Shown: positions 40,044-49,122, counted from the stretch's first letter. The stretch: 64,000 bases of DNA from Aromatoleum petrolei (GCF_017894385.1 NZ_CP059560.1:868001-932000); one strand, 5' to 3'. Notes: generated from the sequence alone by a model not told the origin. A program made the numbers and translations.

Positions 40044-41084
40044 TCATTCGACGCGCAGCACCACCTCGCCCGCGACCATGCGGCCGATGACGTGGCCCTC
40101 GCTGCCCTGCTCCGCGCGGATCGCCGCCAGCACCGCCTCGACGCCGGGCTCGGCGCAGGCGATCAGCAGGCCGCCACTGGTCTGCGGGTCGGTGATGAAC
40201 TTGCGTTGCCACTCGGGCGCGGCGGCCGCCATTCTCACGTCCTCGCCGTAGCTCGCCCAGTTGCGCGTGGAGGCGCCGGTGGCGACGCCGTCGCGCACGA
40301 GCTTCTCGGCTGCGGCGATTTTTGGCAGCGCATCGAAATTCACCGTCGCGCCGAGCTTCGAGCCGCGGCAGATCTCCAGCAGGTGCCCCGCCAGCCCGAA
40401 GCCGGTGACGTCGGTCACCGCATGCACGCCCCCCATGCCGGCGAGGCGTGCGCCGACGCGATTGAGCAGCGTCGTCCAGCGCAGCATCTCGGCGTAGTCG
40501 GCATCCGCCAGCAGCCCCTTCTTGAGGCCCGCGGAGAGGATGCCGATGCCCAGCGGTTTGGTCAGGATCAGCACGTCGCCCGCCTGCGCGCCGGCGTTCT
40601 TCTTGACCTCGGCCGGATCGACGACACCCAGCCCGACGAGGCCGTAGATCGGCTCCAGCACGTCGATGGAATGGCCGCCGGCGATCGGAATACCGGCGTC
40701 ACGACACACCGAGGCGCCGCCCTCGAGGATGCGGCCGATGACTTCCGGCGGCAGCTTGTCGAGGGGCATGCCCACGAGCGCCAGCGCCATGATCGGGCGC
40801 CCGCCCATCGCGTACACGTCGGACAGCGCATTGGTCGCGGCGATGCGGCCGAAATCGTAGGGATCGTCGACGATGGGGGTGAAGAAATCGGTCGTCGCGA
40901 CGATGGCCTGCCGCTCGTTCAGCTGGTACACGGCCGCATCGTCGGCGGTTTCGGTGCCCACCAGCAGCTCGGGCGGGACAATGCCGGCCGGCGCGTGCGC
41001 GAGGAGTTTCGACAGCACCGCGGGAGCGATTTTGCAGCCGCATCCGCCGCCGTGGGAGAATTGCGTAAGTTTGATCTGATCCAT
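40044..41084 (-). CDS. selD: selenide, water dikinase
   Basis: 346 residues. SelD makes selenophosphate from selenide and ATP. The N-terminal glycine-rich loop SHGGGCGCKI (residues 10-19) carries the catalytic Cys, so this is the cysteine form rather than the selenocysteine form. The segments TDFFTPIVDDPYDFGRIAATNALSD and DPQTSGGLL match the family. The ATG at 41084 (MDQIKLTQF) gives the usual length. It diverges from mnmH with a 56-bp gap. Confidence 0.97.
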   Translation of the reverse strand: MDQIKLTQFSHGGGCGCKIAPAVLSKLLAHAPAGIVPPELLVGTETADDAAVYQLNERQAIVATTDFFTPIVDDPYDFGRIAATNALSDVYAMGGRPIMALALVGMPLDKLPPEVIGRILEGGASVCRDAGIPIAGGHSIDVLEPIYGLVGLGVVDPAEVKKNAGAQAGDVLILTKPLGIGILSAGLKKGLLADADYAEMLRWTTLLNRVGARLAGMGGVHAVTDVTGFGLAGHLLEICRGSKLGATVNFDALPKIAAAEKLVRDGVATGASTRNWASYGEDVRMAAAAPEWQRKFITDPQTSGGLLIACAEPGVEAVLAAIRAEQGSEGHVIGRMVAGEVVLRVE

Positions 41085-41140
41085 GGATTCCGAGGGGGAA
41101 AGACGGCCGTCCGGCGAGCACCGGCGCGCCGCGACAAGGC

Positions 41141-42190
41141 ATGAAAAAAGGCATCGCGACCGTAGCACAGCTGGACACCTTTGACGAGTTCATCGACGCC
41201 CGCAGCCCCGCGGAATTCGAGGAAGACCACATCCCGGGCGCGATCAGCTGCCCGGTGCTGGACAACGAGCAACGCGCCATCGTCGGCACCATCTACAAGC
41301 AGCAGTCGGCGTTCGAGGCGCGCCGCATCGGCGCCGCGATGGTCGCCGAGAACATCGCCCGCCACCTGCGCGAGCGCTTCCAGGACAAGCCCAAGGACTG
41401 GCGCCCGCTCGTCTACTGCTGGCGCGGCGGCCAGCGCAGCGGCTCCTTCGTGACCTGGCTGCGGCTCATCGGCTGGGATGCGTGCCAGCTCGAAGGCGGC
41501 TACAAGAACTGGCGCCGCATGGTCGTCACCGAACTGGAAACCCTGCCGCAGCGCTTCGACCTGCGCGTGCTCTGCGGGGCCACCGGCAGCGGCAAGACGC
41601 GCGTGCTCGAGCAGCTCGCGGCGCTCGGCGCGCAGGTGCTCGACCTGGAGGATCTCGCCGCGCACAAGGGGTCGGTGCTGGGCGCCCTACCCGACCGTCC
41701 GCAGCCGACGCAGAAGTCCTTCGAGACCCGCCTGTACGAGAAACTGCACGGCTTCGATCCTGCACGCCCGGTGTTCGTCGAGGCCGAAAGCCGCAAGATC
41801 GGCCGCATCCACCTGCCCGAGGGCCTGATCGCGCACATGCGGGCGAGCGCCTGCGTCGCGATCGAGGCCGCCCGCGACGCGCGCATCGAATTCCTGGTGC
41901 GCGACTACGACTACCTCGGCGACGATGTGCCCGATCTCCAGAACCGCATCGAATTCCTGCGCGGCCTGCAGAGCAACGAAGTGCTGGAACGCTGGAAGGA
42001 GCTCGCCCGGCAGCGCGACCTGCACACGCTGTACGGCGAGTTCATCGACCTGCATTACGACCCGCTCTACCGGCGTTCGCAGAACCGCAACTTCGCGCGC
42101 TTCCCCGACGCCCCAAGCTTCGCCTGCGATGACCTCACGCCCGCGGGCATCCACGGACTGGCGCAACGGATCCTGGCTGCGCAGGCCTGA
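41141..42190 (+). CDS. mnmH: tRNA 2-selenouridine synthase
   Basis: 349 residues. MnmH (SelU/YbbB) replaces sulfur by selenium at the wobble uridine of Lys, Glu and Gln tRNAs, using selenophosphate from SelD. An N-terminal rhodanese domain carries the catalytic C93 in VYCWRGGQRSGS, and a C-terminal P-loop domain has GATGSGKT at 146-153. Divergent pairing with selD supports the assignment. No selA or selB is nearby, so tRNA modification may be the main use of selenium here. Confidence 0.96.
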   Translation: MKKGIATVAQLDTFDEFIDARSPAEFEEDHIPGAISCPVLDNEQRAIVGTIYKQQSAFEARRIGAAMVAENIARHLRERFQDKPKDWRPLVYCWRGGQRSGSFVTWLRLIGWDACQLEGGYKNWRRMVVTELETLPQRFDLRVLCGATGSGKTRVLEQLAALGAQVLDLEDLAAHKGSVLGALPDRPQPTQKSFETRLYEKLHGFDPARPVFVEAESRKIGRIHLPEGLIAHMRASACVAIEAARDARIEFLVRDYDYLGDDVPDLQNRIEFLRGLQSNEVLERWKELARQRDLHTLYGEFIDLHYDPLYRRSQNRNFARFPDAPSFACDDLTPAGIHGLAQRILAAQA

Positions 42191-42196
42191 GCCGGT

Positions 42197-43612
42197 TCAC
42201 ACGCTGGTCACGCTGAGCCCGAACTTGTCGATGCGGTAGCGCAAAGTATCGCGGCTGATGCCCAGCACGCGGGCCGCGCGCGACACGTTCCAGCCGGTTC
42301 CACGCAGCGCATCGAGGAGGGCGCGGCGCTCCAGGTCCTCCAGCGTCTGCGGCGCAGCGGGCGCTGCCGACGCTGCGGGTGCTGACTCCAGCACTCCATG
42401 CGCGAGCGAGGGCACGCTGACCCCGGTCGACAGCGACAGCTGAGAAATATCTATGGTCGGCCCCGTTGCCAGCAGCACGGCCTGCTCCAGCACGTTGCGC
42501 AACTCGCGCACATTGCCCGGCCAGCGGTGCGTAAGCATCAGCGTCTCCGCGTCCCGCGTCAGTGCCGGGGGATGCTTGCCGTAGCGTGCGGCGTGAAGCG
42601 CGATGAAGTGACGTGCGAGCGACAGGATGTCCGCACCGCGTTCGCGCAGCGGCGGCAGGGTCATCTGGAATACGCACAGGCGGAAATAGAGGTCGGCACG
42701 GAAGCGACCCTCGCGCACCAGCGTCTCCATCGGACGATGCGTGGCCGCGACGATGCGCACGTTCACGCGCTGGTCACGCAGGCTGCCGATGCGCCGCAGG
42801 GTTTTCTCCTCCAACAGTTTCAGCAACTTGGCCTGCAGCGAGAGGTCCATGTCACCGATCTCGTCGAGGAACAGCGTTCCCCCTTCGGCCGTCTCGACCA
42901 ACCCCAGCTTTCGTTCCCGAGCATCGGTGAACGCCCCCCGTTCGTAGCCGAACAGCTCCGACTCCAATAGTTGCACTGGGATCGAAGCGCAGTTGAGCTC
43001 GACGAAAGGTTTGTCGCGCCGCGGCCCGTTTAAGTGCAGCGCCCGCGCGACCAGCTCCTTACCCGTTCCTGTTTCGCCGAGTACCAGCACAGCCGGCGCA
43101 TCACTGTCCTGCAGCTGCGACTCCGCGTCGAGCAACTGGCGCAGGGTATTCTTCAGCGCCCTCATCGGCGGTGAATCGCCGAACAGGCTCGCCAGGTCGG
43201 TGGCATCGGCCTCGCGGCGCTGATAGTAGTCGAGCGCGCTGTCGCGTTGCTTTTCGTCGAAAGCCTTGTCGACCAGCAGTTTGAGCTTCCCCAGTGCGAC
43301 CGGCTTGGTGAGGAAGTCGCGCGCGCCCGCCTTCATCGCCTCGACCGCGAGCTCGACCGTACCGTGGCCGGTAATCATGATGACGGGGATGCCGGAGTCG
43401 AAAGCCCGCACGCGCGTCAGCGCCTCCAGGCCGTTGAGGCCGGGCAGGTTGAAATCCAGGATCACCGCGTCGGGTTTGAACACGTCGAGCAGCGCCAGTC
43501 CGTCCTCCGCGCTGCCCGCGACGCGGACGTCGTAGCCGCTACGCTCCAGATAGATGCGGATGTTCTTGCCGAGAACCGCCTCGTCCTCGATGACCAGAAT
43601 CGCGCGCCCCAT
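42197..43612 (-). CDS. sigma54-dependent response regulator (NtrC family)
   Basis: 471 residues. Receiver domain with phosphoacceptor D53 (AVILDFNLPG), an AAA+ domain with Walker A GETGTGKE at 178-185, the sigma54-contact loop reading GAFTDA (225-230) in place of GAFTGA, Walker B TLFLDEIGDM, and a Fis-type HTH at the C-terminus (NVSRAARVLGISRDTLRYRI). The ATG at 43612 has AGGAGAGGG upstream. It is the last gene of a five-gene unit, 37 bp after its cognate kinase. It probably activates the sigma54 promoter in front of the same operon (inferred). Confidence 0.92.
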   Translation of the reverse strand: MGRAILVIEDEAVLGKNIRIYLERSGYDVRVAGSAEDGLALLDVFKPDAVILDFNLPGLNGLEALTRVRAFDSGIPVIMITGHGTVELAVEAMKAGARDFLTKPVALGKLKLLVDKAFDEKQRDSALDYYQRREADATDLASLFGDSPPMRALKNTLRQLLDAESQLQDSDAPAVLVLGETGTGKELVARALHLNGPRRDKPFVELNCASIPVQLLESELFGYERGAFTDARERKLGLVETAEGGTLFLDEIGDMDLSLQAKLLKLLEEKTLRRIGSLRDQRVNVRIVAATHRPMETLVREGRFRADLYFRLCVFQMTLPPLRERGADILSLARHFIALHAARYGKHPPALTRDAETLMLTHRWPGNVRELRNVLEQAVLLATGPTIDISQLSLSTGVSVPSLAHGVLESAPAASAAPAAPQTLEDLERRALLDALRGTGWNVSRAARVLGISRDTLRYRIDKFGLSVTSV

Positions 43613-43649
43613 AGACCCTCTCCTGCCCTCTCCTGTCCGATCGGTCCCG

Positions 43650-45143
43650 TCATCCACAGGTCAGCGTCAGGAGCACCGCCGTACCGCGACCTGGCGCGCT
43701 GTCGATTTCCATCGCGCCGCCATAGCGCTCAATGATCCGCCGAGCGAGCGCGAGGCCAACGCCAAGGCCCTGCGTCTTGGTCGTATAGAACGGCTTGCCC
43801 ACCCGCTGCAGTTGTTCCGCGGTCATGCCGGGGCCGCTGTCGCGCACCGTAAGCACTACCTGACGTCCGCCGCGCACGCTCTCGCAGCAGATCTCCAGGC
43901 GCCCATCCGCCTGGACCGCTTCAATGGCGTTCGCCATCAGGCTGTGCAGGACCTGCGCCAACAGCAGCGAATCCCCATGCACCGCCGGTATGTGGGGAGG
44001 CATCTGCAGTGACGCGGTGATATTCCGTCGATGCAGTTCGCGTCCGAACTCCTCGATGCACCGCACCACGAGGGGCGCGAGTGAGACTGCGCCGGCCTTT
44101 TCATCCAGTGGCCGCGAGTAGGAAAGCAGTTCGCGTACCCACGCCTCCAGCCGGTCGGATTCGGAGATGATATCGCCCGCCGCCTCGCGCCCGGTCTCCT
44201 CGTCGGTGACCAGGATCAGCTCCGCGGAGCTGCGGATCGATGCGAGCGGATTGCGTATGCCGTGGGCGACCGCAGAGCTCATTTCCCCCACCACCGCCAG
44301 CGTCTCCGCATCAACCAAGCGGCGCTGCTGCTCGGAGATCAGCAGATCCGCCCGACGCACCATGCCGAACAGGGCGACATACAGGAACAGCCCGGCCAGT
44401 GCGGCGCCGATCGCGATGTTGCGATTGAGCTGCTGCAAGGCATTGAACAGCGCCACGGGATTCTTGTAAAACTCGATTGCCCCCAACACTGTGCCATCCG
44501 TGTCGCGCACGGGCAGGTATATCTCGACAAAGAAGTTGGCGGCCCGTGCCAGATGCATGTGCTCGGCCTTCTCCCCTACCTCGTGGTGTTTGCCGTGCGC
44601 GACGAGGCGCCCCGCGAGGGCTTCGTCGAGTTCCTGGTTGGCTCCGAACTGCTGTCCGATCAACTCGGTTTCGCTCGACCACAGGATGCGGCGCGAAGTG
44701 TCGTACAGATTGGCCCTGAGCACTCCTGGCATCAGCCCGAGATGGGCAAACGCCCCACCCGGTTCATCCACGCTGACGGGTTGATGTTCGATGAGGAGCT
44801 TGCGCATGGACTGCTCGCTCATGACCAGATTGTCGACCATCTCCATGGTCAGCTGGCCTTCCTGCCGGACCATGCGCTCGGTTACGAAATCCGAGATCAG
44901 GTACGCCGCAATCGCCGAGATCGATGCAATCGACAGCAGCCCGATCACCGCGAACCAACGGCTCAGATTGAACGGCCGCAACAGGGCGGGCGTCGCATGT
45001 CTTTCGCGTCCGGTTCCGGTCACTGCGCCATTCCCCCCGCCCGCACTCACGCCCGCGGACAATTCACGTCCCCACGCATCGCCCGCCGGGCCCGGAACGA
45101 CCCATGTCAATGTCCTGCGCATGAAGGAGAAACCGGCACTCAT
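43650..45143 (-). CDS. sensor histidine kinase (NtrB-like, membrane bound)
   Basis: 497 residues. Membrane helices at about 63-85 and 243-262 enclose a periplasmic domain of about 155 residues. The H box is MSSAVAHGIRNPLASIRSS with H294, followed by an HATPase_c domain (N box LMANAIEAV, G boxes DSGPGM and GLGVGLALARRI). The start codon overlaps the stop of the hydrolase gene (ATGA), which supports the long N-terminus. It presumably phosphorylates the response regulator encoded immediately downstream. The signal is unknown. Confidence 0.9.
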   Translation of the reverse strand: MSAGFSFMRRTLTWVVPGPAGDAWGRELSAGVSAGGGNGAVTGTGRERHATPALLRPFNLSRWFAVIGLLSIASISAIAAYLISDFVTERMVRQEGQLTMEMVDNLVMSEQSMRKLLIEHQPVSVDEPGGAFAHLGLMPGVLRANLYDTSRRILWSSETELIGQQFGANQELDEALAGRLVAHGKHHEVGEKAEHMHLARAANFFVEIYLPVRDTDGTVLGAIEFYKNPVALFNALQQLNRNIAIGAALAGLFLYVALFGMVRRADLLISEQQRRLVDAETLAVVGEMSSAVAHGIRNPLASIRSSAELILVTDEETGREAAGDIISESDRLEAWVRELLSYSRPLDEKAGAVSLAPLVVRCIEEFGRELHRRNITASLQMPPHIPAVHGDSLLLAQVLHSLMANAIEAVQADGRLEICCESVRGGRQVVLTVRDSGPGMTAEQLQRVGKPFYTTKTQGLGVGLALARRIIERYGGAMEIDSAPGRGTAVLLTLTCG

Positions 45144-46123
45144 TCCGCAGCCCTCCGTTCAGGGGCACAAGATGTCGTAGTCCCCCACTCCGAGCCCCGC
45201 ACTACGCTCTCCTCGAGACCGAACAGGTGGCCGAACACTCGCTGCCCGAGTTCCCCCCTGCGCATGCTGCGCCGGAAGGAATGCGGCGAACGCGGCAGCG
45301 GCTCGAAACGGACCGGCGCAGCCAGCCCCAGCTCGGCGGCGCGGGCATTGACCGCATCGACCCAACGAAGCCCGCGCTCCATCCGCGACAGGCCCTGTTC
45401 GACCATCACGCGCTCGGTCTTGCGCATCGCCGTGCCCTCGTGCACGTCGCGCTCCCCCACCAGCACCCAACCCGGCACTGTGAGGAAGCGCCCCAGGTCG
45501 AAGCCGCCCATCTGCAGGCGCCGGCTGTATCGCACGCCGTAAGGATAGCGTCGCTGCGCATCGGGGAAGGTATACCAGCCGGCCGAGCCGACGACGTAGC
45601 CCGCAACCCGATCCGGATGGGCCATTGCGTAGCGATGCACGAATTGGCCACCCCCGGAGAAGCCAAAGAGGTAAAGCCGGTCCCCCTTGGCCCCGGTTGT
45701 AAGCGTCACTTCGGCAATGATCGCCTCCATGACGGCGGCCGGACGTTCGCCTCGCTCGTTGGCGCTCAGACGCTGGTAGCGGGGAAACCGCGCGTGCTCA
45801 TACAGCGGCGCTACAAGCACGACGCCAGCGCGCTCGGCGTAGGGGGCAAACATGCTCACCTGCTCCCATGCATTGCGGGAGATGCCATGCACGGTGACGA
45901 GTATCGGCGCACCGGCACCGCCGCGCGACGGCTCGAACACCACGTACGGCAGGCTTGCGTCGGATTCCAGTACCCGCCGCTCGATCCGGTTCGGCAGGAA
46001 CGATGCAGTTCCGGCCTCGCCTGCCGCAGGCGCGGTGGGGGAAGCCCGGCCCGCTTCGCGAGGCGCATGACACACGATCGCAGGTTGACCGTTCGAGTGC
46101 GCAACCGGGAACGAACAAGGCAT
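45140..46123 (-). CDS. alpha/beta hydrolase (esterase or PHB-depolymerase-like)
   Basis: 327 residues. The nucleophile elbow GFSGGG places the catalytic serine at S156; the oxyanion segment is TVHGISRNAWEQ (near 77-88), a likely acid is in VLVGERDVHEG, and the His is probably in PRSPHSFRRS. No clear signal peptide is seen, so it is likely cytoplasmic, although the first 45 residues are low-complexity. It sits between an ABC exporter (4-bp gap) and the sensor kinase (overlap), so it belongs to the same transcript. Substrate unknown. Confidence 0.8.
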   Translation of the reverse strand: MPCSFPVAHSNGQPAIVCHAPREAGRASPTAPAAGEAGTASFLPNRIERRVLESDASLPYVVFEPSRGGAGAPILVTVHGISRNAWEQVSMFAPYAERAGVVLVAPLYEHARFPRYQRLSANERGERPAAVMEAIIAEVTLTTGAKGDRLYLFGFSGGGQFVHRYAMAHPDRVAGYVVGSAGWYTFPDAQRRYPYGVRYSRRLQMGGFDLGRFLTVPGWVLVGERDVHEGTAMRKTERVMVEQGLSRMERGLRWVDAVNARAAELGLAAPVRFEPLPRSPHSFRRSMRRGELGQRVFGHLFGLEESVVRGSEWGTTTSCAPERRAAE

Positions 46124-46127
46124 GTCG

Positions 46128-47870
46128 TCACCCCGCCGCGTTCGCTTCTCGCTGGAACAGGCGCCGGGTGCGGCTCACACGACCCATCAGCTCTTCCGGA
46201 GGACCGGATTCGAGCAGTCGCCCGGCCTCGACGTACCACACGAGGTCGGCCTGGATCATCCGCACGTAGCTGTGCGTGACCATCAGCGTCGTTCCGGCAA
46301 AGCTGTCGAGAATCTTCCCGAGACGACGCGCCGAGACGGGGTCGAGGTTTGCGTCGGCCTCGTCGAGTAGCAGCACCGAGGGTCTCCCGAGCAACGCCCG
46401 CGCCCACGCGATGCGCTGACGCTGTCCGTACGACAGATTGCCCCCTGCGTCCGCAACACGCGTGCGTGCGCCGTCCGGCAGATCCGCGAGCAGTTCGTCG
46501 ATACCGCACAGGCCGGCCACACGGGCCACCTCGGCATCCGGGGCATTCGGCCAGCGATAGCGAAGATTGCGCTCGATCGAGCCGCGTAGCAGCGGCAGGT
46601 CGGGCATCACAGCCCCAAGAGCGCGGCGCAACTCGGACAGCCGATAGTGGCCGATCGGTACCCCGGCGACGCGGACTTCCCCACAGTCCGGTTCGAGCAG
46701 GCGAGCCGCCAGGCCGAGCAGCGTCGACTTGCCTGCCCCGCTCGGCCCGACAATCGCCACCATCGCCCCGGCAGGCGCGTGCGCGTTGAAGTTCCGCAAT
46801 GCATTCCCGCTCGCCACGTCGCAGAACTCGATATCTACCGCCGTCCCGCAGACCGCAAGCGGCACCGGGCAAGCATGGCCGCCTTCCTGCGGCGGCGTAA
46901 CGAACCGCGGGGCTGCAAGGAAGGTCGCGAGCTTTTCCATCGAAACGCGCGCCGAGCGCCAGTAGCCCAAAGCCTGGCCGAAATCGCGAAACGTCGGGGA
47001 GATCAAGCCGACGACAGTGATCGCGCCCACGACCTGCGACGCTTTCAGTTCGCCCGTCGCCACCTCGATTGCACCCGCGAGGAGCACCCCTGCGGTTGCG
47101 AAGGACGAACTGAACTCTGCCGCGGATTTCAGCAGGGCCATCCCACGTGTCTGCGCCACCATGGCCTCCGCGAGACCACTCCCCTGCCGCTCGATCAGGG
47201 CGCGTTCGCGCGCGACCTGATCGAACACCTGCACTACGGCTATCCCGCCGATCTTGTCATTCACGTTCGCCGTGAGGCGCGCCTGCCGCCGCCGCGCCTC
47301 ACGCACCGCGGGATCGACGCGCTCGCTGAGGAGCGCCAGCGTGGCCGCCGCGCCGATGAAACCCGCGCTCGCGGCGAAGGCAATGACCCCATTCACCAGG
47401 GCCAGCACGGACAACGCTAAGCTTGCGCTCAACACGCCAACCGCAATTCTGGGCAAACCAAGGCTGATCCAGCGCCGGATCCCTTTTACATCGCCGACGA
47501 AGCGCAACAATGTCGCGCCGCGGCTGCGCGCCTGCATTCGCCGCGGCGATTGCCCCGCCATGCTGTCGTAAAGCGCGAGCCGCAGTTCCGAAGCGTAGTC
47601 CTGCCCCAGACGCTCGGCCTGCACCCGCTCCATCACGCGCAAGGCGGCGAGCGCGGCCCCGGCCCCCAGCAGCCCACCGATCAGAGCGAAGGCCACCCCC
47701 GAGCCCCCCGCACGCTGCTCGATCACGATGTCGAAGAAGCGATTCGTCAGCCAGGCGCAGACCAGCGCCACCACGGCCTGCGCAACCCCGTTGAGCCCCA
47801 GCCCCGCGAGCATCGTGCGCCGCGCCCCAGCCCACATGGGCGGCACAATGGACGCTGCGCCCGGCATCAC
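46128..47870 (-). CDS. ABC exporter, fused membrane and ATPase domains
   Basis: 580 residues. Six hydrophobic helices span about 20-300, followed by an ATPase with Walker A GPSGAGKST, signature LSYGQRQRIAWARAL (LSYGQ rather than LSGGQ) and Walker B VLLLDEADANLD. The half-transporter form would function as a dimer, exporting a small molecule, lipid or peptide. There is no peptidase domain. The start overlaps the stop of the P-loop gene (ATGA) and the hydrolase follows 4 bp later. Cargo unknown. Confidence 0.87.
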   Translation of the reverse strand: MMPGAASIVPPMWAGARRTMLAGLGLNGVAQAVVALVCAWLTNRFFDIVIEQRAGGSGVAFALIGGLLGAGAALAALRVMERVQAERLGQDYASELRLALYDSMAGQSPRRMQARSRGATLLRFVGDVKGIRRWISLGLPRIAVGVLSASLALSVLALVNGVIAFAASAGFIGAAATLALLSERVDPAVREARRRQARLTANVNDKIGGIAVVQVFDQVARERALIERQGSGLAEAMVAQTRGMALLKSAAEFSSSFATAGVLLAGAIEVATGELKASQVVGAITVVGLISPTFRDFGQALGYWRSARVSMEKLATFLAAPRFVTPPQEGGHACPVPLAVCGTAVDIEFCDVASGNALRNFNAHAPAGAMVAIVGPSGAGKSTLLGLAARLLEPDCGEVRVAGVPIGHYRLSELRRALGAVMPDLPLLRGSIERNLRYRWPNAPDAEVARVAGLCGIDELLADLPDGARTRVADAGGNLSYGQRQRIAWARALLGRPSVLLLDEADANLDPVSARRLGKILDSFAGTTLMVTHSYVRMIQADLVWYVEAGRLLESGPPEELMGRVSRTRRLFQREANAAG

Positions 47871-48940
47871 ATCGCTCCCACCGCCAAGCCTTCCGCGGCC
47901 CGAAAGCCCACGAAATCGAGAATCCCGGGGCTGCGCAGCGCGTCGAGATCGAGTACCTCGAGTCCGGTCGCATGGGCCGCCTCGCGCATCGCCAGCGGCG
48001 ACGCCGTGAGGAGACCGCTCGCCGCGATCACGGGCAAACCCATCGCGCGCAAGGCGTGCACGCCGCCGGCCGACCCCATGGCATCACCGGCAGCGAAGAC
48101 CACCGCGTCGACCGCATGCGCAAAGGCCGCCGACTTCAGCAAGTGCGCCGTCTCGCGCTGATAGAGTCCATCCGCGACTTCGAACACCACCACATCGGCG
48201 CCGCTCGCATACAGCACATCCAACAACGTGGTCATCACCCGCTCCACATCCTGGGGATCCGCGAGGTAGGTCGACGGCAGCCCCGCATCGGTGAAATCCA
48301 GCACCGACTGCGCGCCCGCATCGACCATCATCCAGATGTCGCAGCCCGCCCCCGTGCCCGTCACCTTGGCCGCCCCGACTCGCAGTCCGGCACCTGCAAA
48401 GCCGCGGATCAGGTTCGACGCCGTCTCGGTCTTGCCGGCGTTCATCGACGTTCCCACCACCGCGACCGTGAAGGCTCTCCGACCGTCAGAACGCGGCGAA
48501 TCCAGGGCGAAGTCCGCGAGGTTGATCGGGCGCCCGTTGCGATCCCCAAGCAGTCCCAGGGGCTGCACGACCGTCGCACCGCGCATCTTGTCGTGACGCG
48601 TGATCACGCGTGCCGCGACACCGCCGCCCGCGACCATGTGGCAGGGCCCGAGGTCCGACGGCACCTCGGCCTCGAACTGGTCGGGCGCGTAGCGGTTGCC
48701 ATACGCGAGGACGATTTCGTCGCCCTCGTACAGGCGCGCGCGTCGCCCGCAGGCGAGTTCAAGGTGGCGGTGCTGCCCGAGTTTGTCGACGCGCGCCAAG
48801 ATCAAGTCCCCCACGCGCGGGGCACGCGAGCCTCCAAGAAGCGTGACGAACGCGGAAGCCGGGATCCGGCGGGTCGTGTACGGTGTCTTGAGACGGGCGA
48901 CACGGCTGACATTGAGCAGGCTGACGTTGGGAGTGTTCAT
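47867..48940 (-). CDS. P-loop NTPase-type protein of unknown function
   Basis: 357 residues, not assigned. The first 150 residues hold a mixed beta-rich domain (RIPASAFVTLLGG; YEGDEIVLAYGNRYAPDQFE; HMVAGGGVAARVITRHD). The rest is a P-loop domain starting VAVVGTSMNAGKTETASNLIRG (GTSMNAGKT at 163-171), with AAKVTGTGAGCDIW and VVVFEVADGLYQRET, resembling the MobB/BioD-like SIMIBI fold or a DUF1611-type protein. The ATG at 48940 has a GGAGG site. It is the first gene of the five-gene unit and lies directly behind the sigma54 promoter. Confidence 0.75.
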   Translation of the reverse strand: MNTPNVSLLNVSRVARLKTPYTTRRIPASAFVTLLGGSRAPRVGDLILARVDKLGQHRHLELACGRRARLYEGDEIVLAYGNRYAPDQFEAEVPSDLGPCHMVAGGGVAARVITRHDKMRGATVVQPLGLLGDRNGRPINLADFALDSPRSDGRRAFTVAVVGTSMNAGKTETASNLIRGFAGAGLRVGAAKVTGTGAGCDIWMMVDAGAQSVLDFTDAGLPSTYLADPQDVERVMTTLLDVLYASGADVVVFEVADGLYQRETAHLLKSAAFAHAVDAVVFAAGDAMGSAGGVHALRAMGLPVIAASGLLTASPLAMREAAHATGLEVLDLDALRSPGILDFVGFRAAEGLAVGAM

Positions 48941-49003
48941 TTTCGGCCTCCGGAGCGGTTGGCTGCTGATTCCCGGACTCGAATGCCGGGTTCGCCAGTC
49001 CCT

Positions 49004-49020
49004 ATGCACGCCCCGTGCCA
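49004..49020 (-). promoter_or_regulatory. sigma54 (-24/-12) promoter of the five-gene unit
   Basis: On the minus strand TGGCACG-GGGC-GTGCAT matches the consensus TGGCACG-N4-TTGCA except for the first T of the -12 element; the GG and GC dinucleotides are exactly 10 bp apart. Transcription should start near 48993, about 53 bp before the first start codon. The operon itself encodes a sigma54-dependent activator. Confidence 0.75.
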
Positions 49021-49088
49021 GCCATGGAAAATCTTCCCACTCCCAACGATCACGCCCCTTTGCCGCCTTTACTGCCTCTGTGCGGCCG

Positions 49089-49122
49089 GATGGGGGAGCC
49101 CCCATCTGGGGCATATCCCCCA
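49089..49122. promoter_or_regulatory. tandem palindromes, candidate enhancer sites
   Basis: Two adjacent inverted repeats: GATGGGGG-AG-CCCCCATC (49089-49106) and TGGGG-CATATC-CCCCA (49107-49122). Their centres are 17 bp apart and lie about 100-125 bp upstream of the predicted sigma54 start, the usual distance for binding of NtrC-family activators. Confidence 0.6.
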
